DNA of 64,000 nucleotides, from NCBI GenBank assembly GCA_043228905.1, contig JBHGNT010000001.1, positions 29,016,001 through 29,080,000 on the forward strand, given 5' to 3'. Both the position numbers and the translations under genes were made by a program. This document shows positions 1-10,528 of the stretch, one piece after another. The first letter of the stretch is position 1. Each line of letters opens with the position of its first letter. The stretch comes from Azolla caroliniana (Eukaryota; Polypodiophyta). The notes beneath the pieces were generated by a model that worked only from the letters and a program-made list of their open reading frames with translations, did not search any database and had not been told where the DNA came from.

Positions 1-959
1 AACCGTTGCTGATTGTTAAACACTATCATCAAAGGTTCAATTAATCTAATTAGTTAGAGCACAAGAGTGTATATGAAGAAAGTGTATTGACATTGTTCTA
101 GGCTTCAAATAAGGGGGTCACTAAATGCACATTGTCCACAACATCTTCATTTGAGGACTTTTTGTAAATCTTAGGAATCTTGTGATTCAGGATTTAACAC
201 ACCTCTTCTCCATTCATGGTTCCATTAAATGGCCTTGATGCGACTACTAATGCTTACACCAATGATGCCATAATAATGCAAATGGATTTTCAAAATATCT
301 TATTTTGAAGTATTTGCTATTCACATATCATTGTGGGCAATCACTTAAAATTTTCTAGTAAGATCCTATAAGGATTGTGCATGATTGGGAGTATTATATT
401 ATAATTGGAACTTGGCATCTAAGTTTGAATGCAAAGAGAACGGAAGGTAAAGGGGGGCAATAAGAATGCCTCACTTAAAAACTAATTGTACTTCAATCAC
501 ACACTTATTTTTCGGATATGCACAACATTATCGCCATGTCACTTTTTTGTTGTCAGCACTTGAAACTAGATGATCACTTCCAATGTGCAATGGCATGCAC
601 ACGATATTTTCATGAATTCCAATTAATTGGTTTGTTTCTACTTTTTGGGCAAAACATGCACTGCCATATTTGAAATCAAACAAAAGACAACATACAAACA
701 TGTTAGACCTTACTTTCATGTTGATTGACATCCATCTACCATTTTACCCTAACACCTATTGATATCCTAATTATTACATTAGTTATTATATCCATTGTTT
801 TACCCTAATATCAAGTTGATGTTCTATTTAAGTTTTTGTTAAGTGCAAGTCGTTAAGTTTGGAAAGGGTTGCACTTTGAAATCTAGTAACATCACATAAC
901 ATAATGCCCCTTATTGGAGTTCAATGAAAATAAAAACTTGTATGAATATGACGTAAGTT
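1..959. other. Intergenic, no gene seen
   Basis: AT-rich sequence with no long frame, no recognisable protein remnant and no repeat structure that I can define. Confidence 0.6.
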
Positions 960-1054
960 GAGTTTTTCTCTTTTATTTATTCCAAAAAAAAACTCCTTCC
1001 ATTAGTTATAAAATTTTACAAATGAGACGATTATGTAGAAAGAGTTTTTCTCTT
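960..1054 (-). mobile_element. Very short LINE 3'-end insertion with target duplication
   Basis: Bases 973-1041 match the extreme 3' end of the large LINE at 17952-18030: an A-rich tail read as T-rich on the + strand, then the stretch ccttccattagttataaaat. The same 13-bp sequence GAGTTTTTCTCTT flanks it at 960-972 and 1042-1054, as expected of a target-site duplication. This is a strongly 5'-truncated LINE copy of about 69 bp with no coding sequence. Confidence 0.8.
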
Positions 1055-2094
1055 ATTGGATGTATGTGCGACAAATGTGAATGCATGTGCATTTGCGAAC
1101 TATGTCCATGCAAGAAGAGCAAAGGTATTCATTGTTGGACGTATATAGATGAATGTGAATGTTAAAGGTATCTTTGTAAGAAAGGCTAAATTTAGGGCAC
1201 TATCTGCTATGGATTTCAGATTTATCTATGCACCATAGGATATAAGGAACAAGAGTCCTCGAGTAGGAGATAAGCATGTAAGGAAAAGTCGAAACTCTAT
1301 ATTTATTTTTTCAAATATTTACCATAATACTCCTTGTTTTCCAAGACATCCCTACAACACCTCTAGCACTTTCCAATCCCCCAAAATGCTCATCTCTCTA
1401 TGCAATTCCCTCCTCTATATATTATCCAAAAAGGTAGCCTTGTTAGTGGTTAAAAGTCTACTACATGGGGTGCAGTAGAAAAGTAGCCTTAGTGATGAGG
1501 TTAGAAGTCTAATGAAATGGGATTCACTAGAAAAGTAGCTTTATTAGCGAGGGTAGATGTTTGTTGCATGGGTCGCACTAGGGTGCAATCCCAATACGTG
1601 AAATGAGTTTATAGAGAAAGAAGTATTTTGGGAAATACAAAAACGAAGGGTATTTTATACAATGAACAATCGGTAAGTAAAGTTTTAGTTTACTTTTGAG
1701 GGAGATTTAAGGTAAACATTGGTTGGGTTGTGGCGATGCATAACGACAATGTATTGTGCATTATATAAGTCCGATGGTAAGACAAGACATTACATATAAA
1801 ACATTGTATGCTTTCGCAATGTCTCTTTTTTGCAATGATGGTGGGGAATGCATATTTAAAAGTGTAACATCGCACCGCGCTACATAAAATGAGTCAGAAA
1901 AGCACAAGTAGTATTGTATTCACGAAACAAAAGGGCTTTACAATAGGTTTCCAATCAAGGATTTTCAAAGAACAATAATGCTAGAAACGTCGGGGCTCTT
2001 GGCAATGGAGTTTTCAACTAGGTTTCTCAAGAAGAGCAATGCCAGAAACATAAGGCAATGGGCGGGATTCAATATCGGGGCGGGTGTCAATTGA
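1055..2094. other. Intergenic, no gene seen
   Basis: AT-rich DNA. Apart from a degenerate tandem repeat at 1434-1582, nothing is recognisable. Confidence 0.55.
1434..1582. repeat. Degenerate tandem repeat, about 50-bp unit
   Basis: Three diverged units start with gtagcc/gtagct at 1434, 1483 and 1535. Each continues with a variant of 'ttagtg.ggttaaaagtct' and a following 'catggg' element. The spacing is 49 and 52 bp. No coding potential is seen. Confidence 0.5.
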
Positions 2095-2104
2095 ATACAT
2101 ATAT

Positions 2105-2267
2105 GGACACCGAAGGCATGTGGGGATGTATGTAAAATATGTATACATGCGGACATGTATGTATATATATGATGGTCGTATGTATGTATATTATGACCAT
2201 CATATATATACATACATGTCCGCATGTATACATATATTACATACATCCCCACTTGCCTTCGGTGTCC
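2105..2267. repeat. Near-perfect long inverted repeat (hairpin)
   Basis: The left arm 2105-2177 and right arm 2195-2267 are each 73 nt. They are reverse complements with only two mismatches, separated by a 17-nt loop (2178-2194). The arms contain TATG/CATA-rich microsatellite-like parts, but also the non-simple blocks GGACACCGAAGGCA and GTGGGGATGTATGTAA. The RNA would fold into one long stem. It could be a MITE, an inverted-duplication locus producing small RNAs, or a young miRNA-type locus. No TA or longer target duplication is obvious. It lies about 550 bp upstream of the PMEI start codon. Confidence 0.85.
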
Positions 2268-2337
2268 GTATACATATATGGGGATGAAATGAGGCACATT
2301 ATATAAATTATGCCCATGAAGTTGAGGCGGCATGGTG

Positions 2338-2361
2338 GAGAGAGAGAGAGAGAGAGAGAGA
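2338..2361. repeat. (GA)n microsatellite
   Basis: An uninterrupted GA run of 12 units. A further GA/GACA-rich stretch lies at 2755-2802, directly upstream of the PMEI start and probably within its 5' leader. Confidence 0.9.
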
Positions 2362-2518
2362 AAGATAGAGGTGCCATAAAAAGGTTGGATAGATAAAGCA
2401 AAAGGAGTTGAGTATTTAAGACACAAAGTACGTGTAATGTATCTATACATAATACGACAACATACATTGTACATACATATAGATACATATGTATGTATGT
2501 ATGTACAAAGTTATTATG

Positions 2519-2526
2519 TATAAATA
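2519..2526 (+). promoter_or_regulatory. Candidate TATA box of the first PMEI gene
   Basis: TATAAATA lies 290 bp upstream of the ATG at 2816. It would imply a leader of roughly 260 nt containing the (AATG)n and GA-rich repeats. The assignment is tentative because the surrounding DNA is rich in TATA-like words. Confidence 0.35.
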
Positions 2527-2626
2527 CGGTGTACATATACATATTTAAAACAGAACGTCTTTGTGTGGTTATTTCGTAGACCTCAACATGATAAGAAAGA
2601 AGATGAGAAAGGGGGTGTGTGTGTGT

Positions 2627-2658
2627 AATGAATGAATGAATGAATGAATGAATGAATG
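2627..2658. repeat. (AATG)n microsatellite
   Basis: Eight consecutive AATG units, preceded by a short GT run. They lie in the probable promoter or leader of the PMEI gene at 2816. Confidence 0.9.
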
Positions 2659-2815
2659 TATGTACGTAGTAAGTAAGTACATAGTGCAGTAGGGTTTCCT
2701 TTCTTTCAAGTAAGTAGTTACTGAAAGATTTCTTCCCTTCACAAATGTGTTCTTGAGAGAGACAGACAGACTGAGAGAGAGACAGAGAGAGAGACAGAGA
2801 GATATCTTCTGAGCT

Positions 2816-3571
2816 ATGGCTATGGCTTCTTCATTTGTTGATTCGCACAGATCCAATCAATGCTTCTTCTTCTTCCTTCTTCTTCTTCTTCAGCTTGGAG
2901 CTTGCAAAGCTTCTCTACCCTCCCCTGCTAACAGCATAGGCCATGGAAGTAGCAGAGCTAGGCCCCGAATCTCAACCCCAGCCTTTCCTGCTATCACAAC
3001 GCTGTGCAGAACGACTGCATACCCAGAGCAATGCACCAGGATCCTATCCACGCTGCCCCCGAAGGCCCCCCTCACCCGCCAAATCATTGCCGTCTCAGCG
3101 TATGCCCTGCGCCTCACAAACTTCACTTACTCTGCAGTCGTCCGGGACACAGCGAAGCAGCACTCTTGGGATCAATCCCAAATCCGTGGGCGTGGGCCTG
3201 CTCATGGCCATGGCCGTGGTGATAAGCTCGCCTCCGGAGCCTTGCAGGATTGCATCGATTTGATGGGAAACTCCATGGATCAGCTCCACATCTCCATATC
3301 CAAGATCTCTGGCATTGTCCTCCCTGCTCGCGGGAAGGGGCATCAGCAGCAGCAGCAGATTCGCGCTTCCCATGCGCGCCTCATGGATGCACAAGTCTCT
3401 CTCAGCGCCGCCTATACCTTCCAAGACACCTGCCAGGACGAGATTAACGGACACCATGATGCCAGCTCTGCCGCCGCCTTGCTGATCAAGCAGAGCGGCC
3501 CCATCACACAGACGATTGCCGTCGGCCTATCTTTGGCTGAAACCCTGCAGCACAAGATCCTGCACCCCTAA
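2816..3571 (+). CDS. Pectin methylesterase/invertase inhibitor family protein (PMEI)
   Basis: 251 aa, intronless as is common in this family. The family consists of small secreted four-helix-bundle proteins that bind pectin methylesterase or acid invertase in the wall and block the enzyme. Residues 17-30 are strongly hydrophobic (Phe/Leu run), giving a signal peptide likely cleaved near residue 33. The four family cysteines are present: C64 and C73 in the N-terminal hairpin (LC..TAYPEQC) and C146 and C206 joining the bundle helices (LQDCIDL; AYTFQDTC). Extras are a Gly/His/Arg-rich insert at about 124-137 and a poly-Gln run at 177-181. Start choice: an in-frame TGA stands at 2810-2812, so the ATG at 2816 is the first possible start (a second Met follows at codon 3). 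The gene is GC-richer than its flanks. Whether the target is PME or invertase cannot be read from sequence. Confidence 0.9.
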   Translation: MAMASSFVDSHRSNQCFFFFLLLLLQLGACKASLPSPANSIGHGSSRARPRISTPAFPAITTLCRTTAYPEQCTRILSTLPPKAPLTRQIIAVSAYALRLTNFTYSAVVRDTAKQHSWDQSQIRGRGPAHGHGRGDKLASGALQDCIDLMGNSMDQLHISISKISGIVLPARGKGHQQQQQIRASHARLMDAQVSLSAAYTFQDTCQDEINGHHDASSAAALLIKQSGPITQTIAVGLSLAETLQHKILHP

Positions 3572-3646
3572 TGTTGGACACAGATGTTGGATCGCAAAAA
3601 GCCAGACCAGAAGCTCACCCAAATGTCTGATTGGATTCTGACCTTC

Positions 3647-3732
3647 CATCATCCCATCCCATCCCATCCTATGGATTGTATCGCCACTATCAACAGCCAT
3701 AGCCATAGCCCTAGCCATAACCATAGCCCTAG
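3647..3732. repeat. Short tandem repeats in the PMEI 3' region
   Basis: A (CCCAT)n block at about 3650-3670 is followed by a hexamer array of CCATAG/CCCTAG/CCATAA units at 3693-3732. Both lie within about 160 bp of the stop codon, upstream of the candidate poly(A) signal. Confidence 0.7.
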
Positions 3733-3890
3733 TCTTTCCTTAAAGGAAATCACCAACACCACACCTTCTTCTTTTTTCCCTTTTTCATCTCTTTATCGTC
3801 CCTGTTTTTGTTCTGTAAAACTAAAAGCTTCATCATTTGTACAGAGTCATTCCTATGTATCAACCTCACAATTTTCTCAAATAGTGTTTC

Positions 3891-3896
3891 AATAAA
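3891..3896 (+). terminator. Candidate poly(A) signal of the first PMEI gene
   Basis: AATAAA lies 320 bp after the stop codon, in a T-rich context. It is the first canonical hexamer downstream. Confidence 0.5.
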
Positions 3897-4712
3897 TTAA
3901 CATAAGAGCTTTTGTGTAAAGGCGAATGAATGTTGCTCCAAAAAACAGCCTTGGCAGTGTGATTGCAGTAAGAAAATATGTCATGTTGTTCATAAAGCAA
4001 GAAATGTGATGGATGCTCATATAACCAAAATATATACAGAGACTTGACGAGTAATGTAGATGGTGATGCAATTGGGTCATGCTTCTCACTCTCTCCCTTT
4101 TTTGGTAGTGTAAAAAGGTAACACTCTAGTTAATCTGGAAGAAGAAGTGTGGTGAATGAATGAATCATGAAAAACCTCTAAACAATTATAATGAAAAAAC
4201 CTCTAATCACTTATAACCAAACTGATCCCCGAGTTTAGCACCACTATTGAGGTTTAGATTAGAGTTAAAATTAGAACTCTATATCAGCAATCACAATGTG
4301 TTGTGGTATTTCGCTAGTGACTCCATTTAGGATAATTTACTTGCAGATTGTGTGTTAGGTAAGAAACCATCATGAATCATGAGGTTGAGTTTTTTTTTTG
4401 TAACACGAGGCTGATTTGATAAGAATTTGTGGGTATATCGATAGGTTTGACACTCATCATCTATGTATTCTTTGGCAGCCTGCCATCATGCAGATTCTTG
4501 ACTTTTACATTCAATGGCATATCTTTTAGTAGAAGCTCCATGTTTGTTTTTGTGAGTCCTCATCTCCAACAACAAGAATGCATATGGTGTAGTCACTTCC
4601 TCTGCTAGGACTTTACATAATAAGTCAGTCCTGAAGTTTTTTGCATTTGATTCTATGTGGTCTCTAAATGCTGGCATCTCACACTTCAATTACATACGGC
4701 ACCTATTGGCGC

Positions 4713-4930
4713 CAACAATGGCCTCATAGAACTAGAGCATGTCTAGTCTCTTGTTCCATATGCTTTTGCACACATATGTTCTCGATTATATTGTTTATGC
4801 CTTCCATATAACATTCTACTCACAACAATGGCCTCATAGTACTAGAGCATGTCTCTAGTTCCATATGTTTTTTTGCACACATATTTTCTCGATTATATTG
4901 TTTGTGCCCCCCATATAACATTCTACTCAC
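4713..4930. repeat. Two-copy tandem duplication, about 110 bp
   Basis: The units start at 4713 and 4823 with 'caacaatggcctcatag' and end in 'cattctactca'. They differ at a handful of positions. Noncoding. Confidence 0.85.
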
Positions 4931-7570
4931 ACATCTTTTTCCAAAACAAAATATCCTTCCATTAGTTTAAAAAAATACCTATCAAGTACAAACTACAAAA
5001 GAGATGAAAAAGAAGAGGAAAAAGGACTATCCCAATGACTAGCCATGGAGGTATGACTACCCAGATTTTAATATCCGTCTATTCTCAATGCACAATCCAT
5101 GATCGCTCCATTTGCTACCTATGGTCGATCCATTGGCGCCTCAATGCACAAGTACTTAGAAAAGAGCGCACATCATCAATGTTTTTTTTTTCATTTCTAT
5201 GTAGCCACAAATGTTGATCATGTATGTTTTGTTGGGATCATCATCTTTGTTTTGTTGCTTTCACTAATCACTAACTTTGTGCACAAAAGTCTTGGAGCAT
5301 GGACACTTTATTCTTGAACAATCCTTGATATATATGGATAATGGCATTATCTGGCAAGGGGCATACAATGTAAGTGTAGGAAAGTAGAATAAGGGCATAA
5401 CTATAATAATGATAACCAATCACAACATCCAAAATATAATCTTCCGATGCATTAGTGCATAATCCAAGGAGTTTGTATTTGGGAAAAGTCTCCTTGTTTG
5501 ATTGTAGGATGCTACTAAGAGAACTCATCCAAATAGTAACCTTTCAACTTCTTTAGCTAGCATAGCACTTTCTCATGTGGACCGTATAAACCATGCAAAA
5601 GCTAGTTTGGGACTCCGATTGTTGTCATCCTATCCCAAAAATGATATCTTAAAGCTCATGGAGCAAAAAGAACATGCCCACAAATGTCTACTTTCATGCA
5701 TCCTATAGAGTCCAAATTTATGACCTATAGGATCCATATAAAATGGAGAATCTTTGGTTTTGCATGATCCACACATAGAGCACATTATGGACCTTGCAAT
5801 TTTCTTAAGGTTGCTTATATATGTTAGTCAAGAGCATATATACATGCTTAATGCATCCGAGTAGGTGGATATGTCATGTCAAACTTTAACAATTTTGTGT
5901 TAGACTATCAACGGGAATCATTGTGTGAAGCGACCTTCGTTCTTGAGATATCTACTTATTGGATACAATGTGAAGATGTAGTAGTCTACACTAGCTAGTA
6001 TGTGGATGATAACATGTCATGAGCATGTCTCGCTATTTCTAGGTAATGTTCTAAGATCGTGGATTTATTTGATTGCAATATGTTGTAGTTTGATGTTCTT
6101 GATATCCTCATTTTTTGAGTGTATTAGAAGGCATGGATCAATGGGCAACTCAAGTACTTATTTCTACACCTTAGAGTCACCCACCTTTTCCTTAACCATT
6201 CAATTAAGACATTCACCCAATTGGAAGGGAGAATTATTTATTTATTTATTTTGATTGAACACTTCTTCAATAGTTGGAAACATACCATGAATTTGCCATA
6301 TGTTCAAACCAAATCAATCTTCCTCATCATGTTTATATTCAACATCTCCCAATACCACCTTTGGGTCATCACATGCACCCAATATACTCCCAATTTTACA
6401 AATTATGACCAAGCATCCTCTATTTTCCATATTCAACGTAAAATTCAATCAAAGCATTATGGTATAGAGGTCATTTTGTATGTCTCGATCCATGATTCTA
6501 GCATGTATAAACATGTCGTCGTGTACAACCATGTGATCAACACCCACTTTAAGGGATCTCAGCCCTTCGAACAATTTATATGCATCTAATAAGCTTCCAC
6601 ATGTTGCATGCAAATCAATAGTGCTTTATGACACCATCCATCACATAAAAAGAAACGGACTTCTTCCAAATGGAAGGGAGATTTTTATTTTGTTTGTCCT
6701 AGTATTTGGTTGCTACTCTAGCATTAGTAACAATTGCATGGTTTCCTTGACCCAAGATGGTGTCAAAGGAATGGTCTTTTATACCCTTTCCAAGCATCTA
6801 CTTCATATACGAATACTTCTATTGTATATTCATTGAGTGTTTGATTATGATTTCCACTTTACCAAGGTAATTCGAGTTGTATTTATATTCAAAATCATGG
6901 TAATTGGCACAATGTGTGTGTGTGTGTGTGTGAAATTTTGGTTTGTCGGTACATAAGTGTTCATGCATTTGAGGCTCAAGTGGGTTGAATGAAGTGCCTT
7001 GAAGATGCACTTGTGCTTCACAAACTTGATACATATAGGAAATGAGGTAGTTTCTCTTTGAGGGTCGAGTACAAATACATGTTAAAGATGCCTTTTGATC
7101 TCTAGAATATGATGTACTCTTCCATCAAGTTAGGTGTTCAAGTGCGCAACACTTGATGGAGAACGAGTAGTTGAATCTATGGAGAGAGATTTAAGGCAAC
7201 TTTTTGTAATTCGCTTGGTTGGTCGTGGAATAGTATAAAGTTGTATCACAACATTGTGGCATTGATGCTTTGGGCAACCAAGTTTTCTAATAGTGAAAGT
7301 GGTAACTAAGTGTGAAGTTGAATTATGGGCAACCAGTGTTAAATCATTTTCTAGTAGGAGATCGAGAGAGTGAGGTATTTGGAAGACTTCAGATAGGCCA
7401 CCTTGGGTGCCATGGTGATGATGAAAGTGTGGGTGGGTCCTCCAAACACGAGATTCAAAATCTATTGATGAACATTAGGGGAAAGATTTGGTTAATTATG
7501 AGCAACTTAGTCGATAGATTCAAATTTGAATATATTTCAGATAGTCATTCACTTAGATACGTTGGCGGAT

Positions 7571-7828
7571 AGACTAGAAAATATCGTAAAGAAAACTATG
7601 TGTAAAAGAGAGGAGTGGATTCCCTTGTTGAGTGGATATTGAGGACATAAAAGAAGTAGTTGATGAAGAAGGGAGGGAGCATTTAGAGAGAAGACAAATA
7701 TCAAAATGTAGCAAGACTAGAAAATATCGTAAAGAAAACTATGTGTAAAAGAGAGGAGTGGATTCCCTTGGTGAGTGGATATTGAGGAAAGAAAAGAAAG
7801 TAGTTGATGAAAAAGGGACGGAGCATGT
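7571..7828. repeat. Two-copy tandem duplication, 143-bp period
   Basis: 'agactagaaaatatcgtaaa' recurs at 7571 and 7714. The similarity continues through 'gagtggattccctt' and 'gtagttgatga'. The second copy is slightly shorter. Noncoding. Confidence 0.85.
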
Positions 7829-7991
7829 ATGTTCTTAGGCACCTAAAGAGTAAGGTTAGATTTAGTGTCATGTTTGACAGGAAGAAGTTGGACGGATACT
7901 TGATTTTCAATAGGCTGAATTTTTTATGGATGTACCTATAGATATTGTTTCTTTTGAGAGTTCAAAATGTTTAGCCTAAACTAACAAAAAA

Positions 7992-8306
7992 CAATAGACA
8001 GATTGTTTTTGTTTTTAAAAGAAAGAAAGAAAGATGCACCTTAGTATATTACTTCAAAACTCTACATAGAAAAAACAAAAGGAGACCTTTCGTCTCACTT
8101 CTATACAAAAGCTAGTACATCTGATCAAACAGATGATGTCATATCTGAACAAGTAGAACAGTACTATCCACTATCCAACATAAAAGAAGGTATAGCATAA
8201 TTCCACTTCGGACCGGCAGTTGTATCAAAAAATAAGTGATGTCCTTGCCATTGGTTCTTAAAGGCCACTTGCCATTACCAGAGAAGGTATGGCAATAGAT
8301 AGATTG
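7992..8306 (-). mobile_element. 5'-truncated LINE 3' fragment
   Basis: Bases 8006-8292 are homologous to the LINE tails at 9907-10207 (opposite strand) and 55792-56246, sharing the stretches 'gatgcaccttagtatattac' and 'cttaaaggccacttg'. The T-rich left edge is the inverted poly(A) tail. A 14-bp target duplication CAATAGAYAGATTG flanks it at 7992-8005 and 8293-8306 with one mismatch. It contains only the last codons and 3'UTR of a LINE. Confidence 0.8.
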
Positions 8307-9396
8307 GTTGTACTTAATGGAACCAAACTAGGAGGTGATGTGCTATTCTAGAAATGCAAAGTATAAGAAGCACTTTCTAGTTGCATTGGAATAATCTTAG
8401 AATTCTTGGGAGGAGATTTTTGTAGCAATAAGAAAACAAGATTGGTTAGATTGAGGGATCTTCCAAGAGAAATTAGGTAAGCTCATCAACTTGCTTTGTT
8501 TTCCCTTCGATGACTCTATAGATGTGAGTGACAGAGATAGAGATAAATACTCCTTTTTTTTAAGCATCATGTGTACAAGGATATTTTTTTTTTCACAATG
8601 GAATCTCAAATAATGCTACATGTTTTTTGTGTATTTTTATTTTTTTGTGCCTCATTGGCGACTATTGCAATGGGAATTTAGATAACTCGATTTGAAAGAA
8701 TTATGCATAGCTTGGTAATGTTTTATCAATTACTACTCATAAACATGGATATTCAATGGAAATTATGCTTTAGATTCTCATGAAATGAGCAAAAAGGTTC
8801 ATCCATTGTAATACATCAAGTCAATAATGTTGTAACTTGTAAGTTTGTAACAATAGCTTTAGCCTAAATGTAATATAATATGATTCTAAATGCATTGGAG
8901 GGAGATTCACATAGATATTGTGTTTGTGACTAATTTAACATTCACAGATATTGTTTTCCACATACACTTATTCTCAACAACATAAAAGAGATTCAATATT
9001 GTCACACATTATGAGTCATAAGTCATGATGTGTTCATGGAACTTTTGTGGGGTCTTGAAGGATATGTTATATTTAGTGATTGATGGAAAACCCACTTCAT
9101 TAACTTTTATATATTTCATATAACACAATGATAAGTATATTTCGTACAACACAATTTGAGAAATGCAAAATTTTGGACAACAATATAAGATAACGCACAC
9201 ATACACGTTGGGCTAACAAAAACACATTTTGCATTTTGCTTAGTAGGTGTTGATTATAGCAAGATAATTTATTTTTGTTATTGAAAGGTTCTTCTTTGGT
9301 GTTAAGTGATTAAGAAACACAAGATGTATGCATGTATGTATAGACAGGAAGAACTACCGGCTCTTGTGTATGGCAAAATAATAAGGGGGAATTACT
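8307..9396. other. Intergenic, no gene seen
   Basis: AT-rich, with no supported coding sequence or repeat. Confidence 0.55.
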
Positions 9397-10528
9397 AGAA
9401 TATGCTTATATATGTATTTCAAAATGTATGGTTTGTTATTTCCAACACTACTTGCATATGCCTGGTCAAAGTATCGGTTTCTAGGCATAGGGAAATTATA
9501 ATTAAGTACTTAGAGCCTATGTAAGTCTACATACACATCAACTACTTCATTGGTTGGTATGTTATACACCCATCGTAGCACTATCATGTCATTAGCAATG
9601 CCAATTCACTTGCCGACTCAAATGTAACATTCGTTTGTGCTAGAATAAAAAGCCGAAGACAAAAATAAATAAACATAGAAAAAAGGATATTAAAGAGAAA
9701 GGAGAAGTTTTCGATTTGATCATATATAGAAGAGCAACCATGGAATTGAGACATACGTGCATTCTTTGGGGAGATAAGACTAGAATATGCTTATATATGT
9801 ATTTCAAAATGCATGCTTTCTTATTTCCAAAGCTACTTACATATGTATGGTCAAAGTATCAGTTTCAAAATTCATCGGTTTCTTATTTCCAAAGCTACTT
9901 ACATATGATGATCTACAGGGTTCAGATGATGTTTTGTGGCAACGGCAAGTGGCCTTTAAGAACCGATGGCAAGGACTCCAATTATTTTCAGAGACAACTG
10001 TTGGTCCAAAGTGGAATTATGCCATACCTTCGTTTATGTTGGATAGTGGATAGTAAGTATTGTCTACTTGTTCATATATGACATCATCTGTATCATCAGA
10101 TGTACTAGCTTTTGTATCTTACAAAAAGAAGTGAGATGAAATGTCTCCTTCTGTTTTTCTTATGTAGACTTTTCAAGTAATATACTAAGGTGTATCTTAA
10201 AAAAAGAAGAAGTATCGGTTACTAAGCGTGGGGAAATTAAGATTAAGTACTTATAATTATAACTTAAAAGAATAATTATTTATAAAAACCTATGTAAGTC
10301 GACATACACATCAATTACTTCATTGGTTGGTATGTGACACACCCATCGTAGCGCTATTATGTCATTACCAATGCCAATTCACTTGTCGACACAAATGTAA
10401 CATTAGTTTATGCTAGAAAAAATAAAAAAACATAGAAAAAGTAGAAGTTTTGAATTCTTTCATATATAGAAGTGCAACTATTGAATTGAGACATACATGC
10501 ATTCTTTGGGGAGACAAGAATTGTATTG
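9397..10528. repeat. Large direct duplication split by a LINE fragment
   Basis: The sequence at about 9397-9777 ('ctagaatatgcttatatatg', 'catcgtagcactatcatgtc', 'cattctttggggaga') reappears from 9778 and, after the LINE insert at 9907-10207, continues to about 10528 ('catcgtagcgctattatgtc', 'cattctttggggaga'). The copies are diverged with indels. The second copy also carries a short internal repeat of 'tttcttatttccaaagctac'. Noncoding. Confidence 0.75.
9907..10207 (+). mobile_element. 5'-truncated LINE 3' fragment
   Basis: It encodes the tail of the LINE protein (LQGSDDVLWQRQVAFKNRW, then LQLFSE and GPKWNYAIPS), followed by a 3'UTR ending 'atactaaggtgtatctt' and an A-run at 10198-10205. The same protein tail and UTR occur inverted at 55792-56246 and partly at 8006-8292. 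It sits inside the second copy of the surrounding direct duplication, so it inserted after that duplication. Confidence 0.75.

Larger units (their letters stand above)
3897..7991. other. Intergenic, no gene seen
   Basis: About 4 kb of AT-rich DNA with only short random frames. It holds two two-copy tandem duplications (listed separately), a GT microsatellite near 6908-6931, and at about 4935-4975 a stretch resembling the LINE 3' tail (ttcca...ccttccattagtt) too weak to call. Confidence 0.55.

Noticed and set aside
1965-2542. Minus-strand open frames of 101 and 169 codons
   Set aside because: They run through the hairpin and microsatellites. The peptides are low-complexity (Tyr/Met/His repeats) and the same peptide reads from both strands of the inverted repeat.
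3693-3732. Interstitial telomere repeat
   Set aside because: The CCATAG/CCCTAG hexamers do not match the plant telomere unit and are mixed with a CCCAT array.
4935-4990. LINE 3' tail fragment
   Set aside because: Resembles the tail near 973-1041, but the match is short and no target duplication was found.
7312-7572. 86-codon + strand frame
   Set aside because: No recognisable domain, no promoter context, and it adjoins a tandem duplication. Chance frame.
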